From positions 1-64,000 of the forward strand of contig NZ_CP013437.1 in assembly GCF_001718795.1 (NCBI RefSeq): a DNA stretch of 64,000 bases, read 5' to 3'. The notes beneath the pieces are model-generated. The model saw only the letters and a list, made by a program, of their open reading frames with translations. It was not told the origin of the DNA and did not search any database. Source of the DNA: Burkholderia latens (lineage in GTDB: Bacteria; Pseudomonadota; Gammaproteobacteria; Burkholderiales; Burkholderiaceae). The translations under genes were made by a program, and so were the position numbers. Positions 63,836 through 64,000 of this stretch are shown one piece after another. Position 1 is the stretch's first letter. Each line of letters begins with the position of its first letter.

Positions 63836-64000
63836 CTCCGTGGCCCCGTGGCGCGCCCAGGTTCCCGGGCAGCGTGGTATCGCACCGTTGGCGGCCTGCG
63901 GGCCGCCGATTCGGCTGGCGACCGACAACACCGCCATGACGCCTTCATCCGCTCGTGCAGCGCGCGCCGGACATTGGTATCGCAACCTTCCCTCCCCCAG

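Overview
The window looks like a stretch of a secondary chromosome of a Burkholderia cepacia complex bacterium or a close relative. The DNA is GC-rich, a DUF3331-type protein is present, an acetoacetate decarboxylase / 3-hydroxybutyrate dehydrogenase / patatin operon is present, and LysR, AraC and MocR regulators are dense among accessory functions. The organism is inferred from gene content only. I see no rRNA, tRNA, CRISPR array, phage or replication origin.

Layout. 1-8.6 kb: the 3' part of a DHA2-type MFS transporter, a Tat-exported alpha/beta hydrolase, a DUF3331 protein, a winged-helix/NTPase regulator, a DoxX-like protein, and divergent LysR and AraC regulators. 8.8-16.5 kb: a TonB-dependent receptor convergent with an orphan receiver-AraC response regulator, a 1.1-kb non-coding stretch, then a 1204-residue trimeric autotransporter adhesin. 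16.8-19.3 kb: stress proteins, including two tandem small heat-shock proteins behind a convincing sigma-32 promoter. 19.9-23.6 kb: a secreted S53 peptidase, an outer-membrane barrel protein and a zinc alcohol/formaldehyde dehydrogenase. 24.1-27.1 kb: a MocR regulator divergent from DUF2917-azlC-azlD, with an obvious operator between them.

27.15-38.9 kb is the most interesting part: twelve tightly packed genes on one strand. They encode an SGNH-like protein, a 30-residue peptide, a heme-oxygenase-like diiron protein, a LysE exporter, an O-carbamoyltransferase, a 44-residue membrane peptide, a class III aminotransferase, a 79-residue protein, an amidohydrolase-like protein without its metal ligands, a formyltransferase, a second LysE exporter and a serine-hydroxymethyltransferase-like protein without its PLP lysine. 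From memory, this resembles the Pseudomonas fluorescens WH6 cluster for 4-formylaminooxyvinylglycine (gvg), which also needs two very small ORFs and several transporters. I infer that it makes a non-proteinogenic amino acid with an N-O, carbamoyl or formyl group.

39.3-46.3 kb: a VOC protein, a secreted Cys-rich peptide, and an unusual operon of pentapeptide-repeat protein, 1058-residue protein of unknown function and class 3 lipase. 47-52.3 kb: an old-yellow-enzyme reductase and an isochorismatase-like hydrolase, a LysR regulator, and an IS3-family element inserted just beyond the LysR promoter. A 65-bp control region occurs twice here, before the reductase and before the LysR gene. 52.5-63.8 kb: LysR, NmrA-like and MocR genes, Ohr/OsmC, an NDH-2-like oxidoreductase, a bestrophin-like channel, the adc-bdhA-patatin ketone-body/PHB operon, and a DedA-rhodanese fusion.
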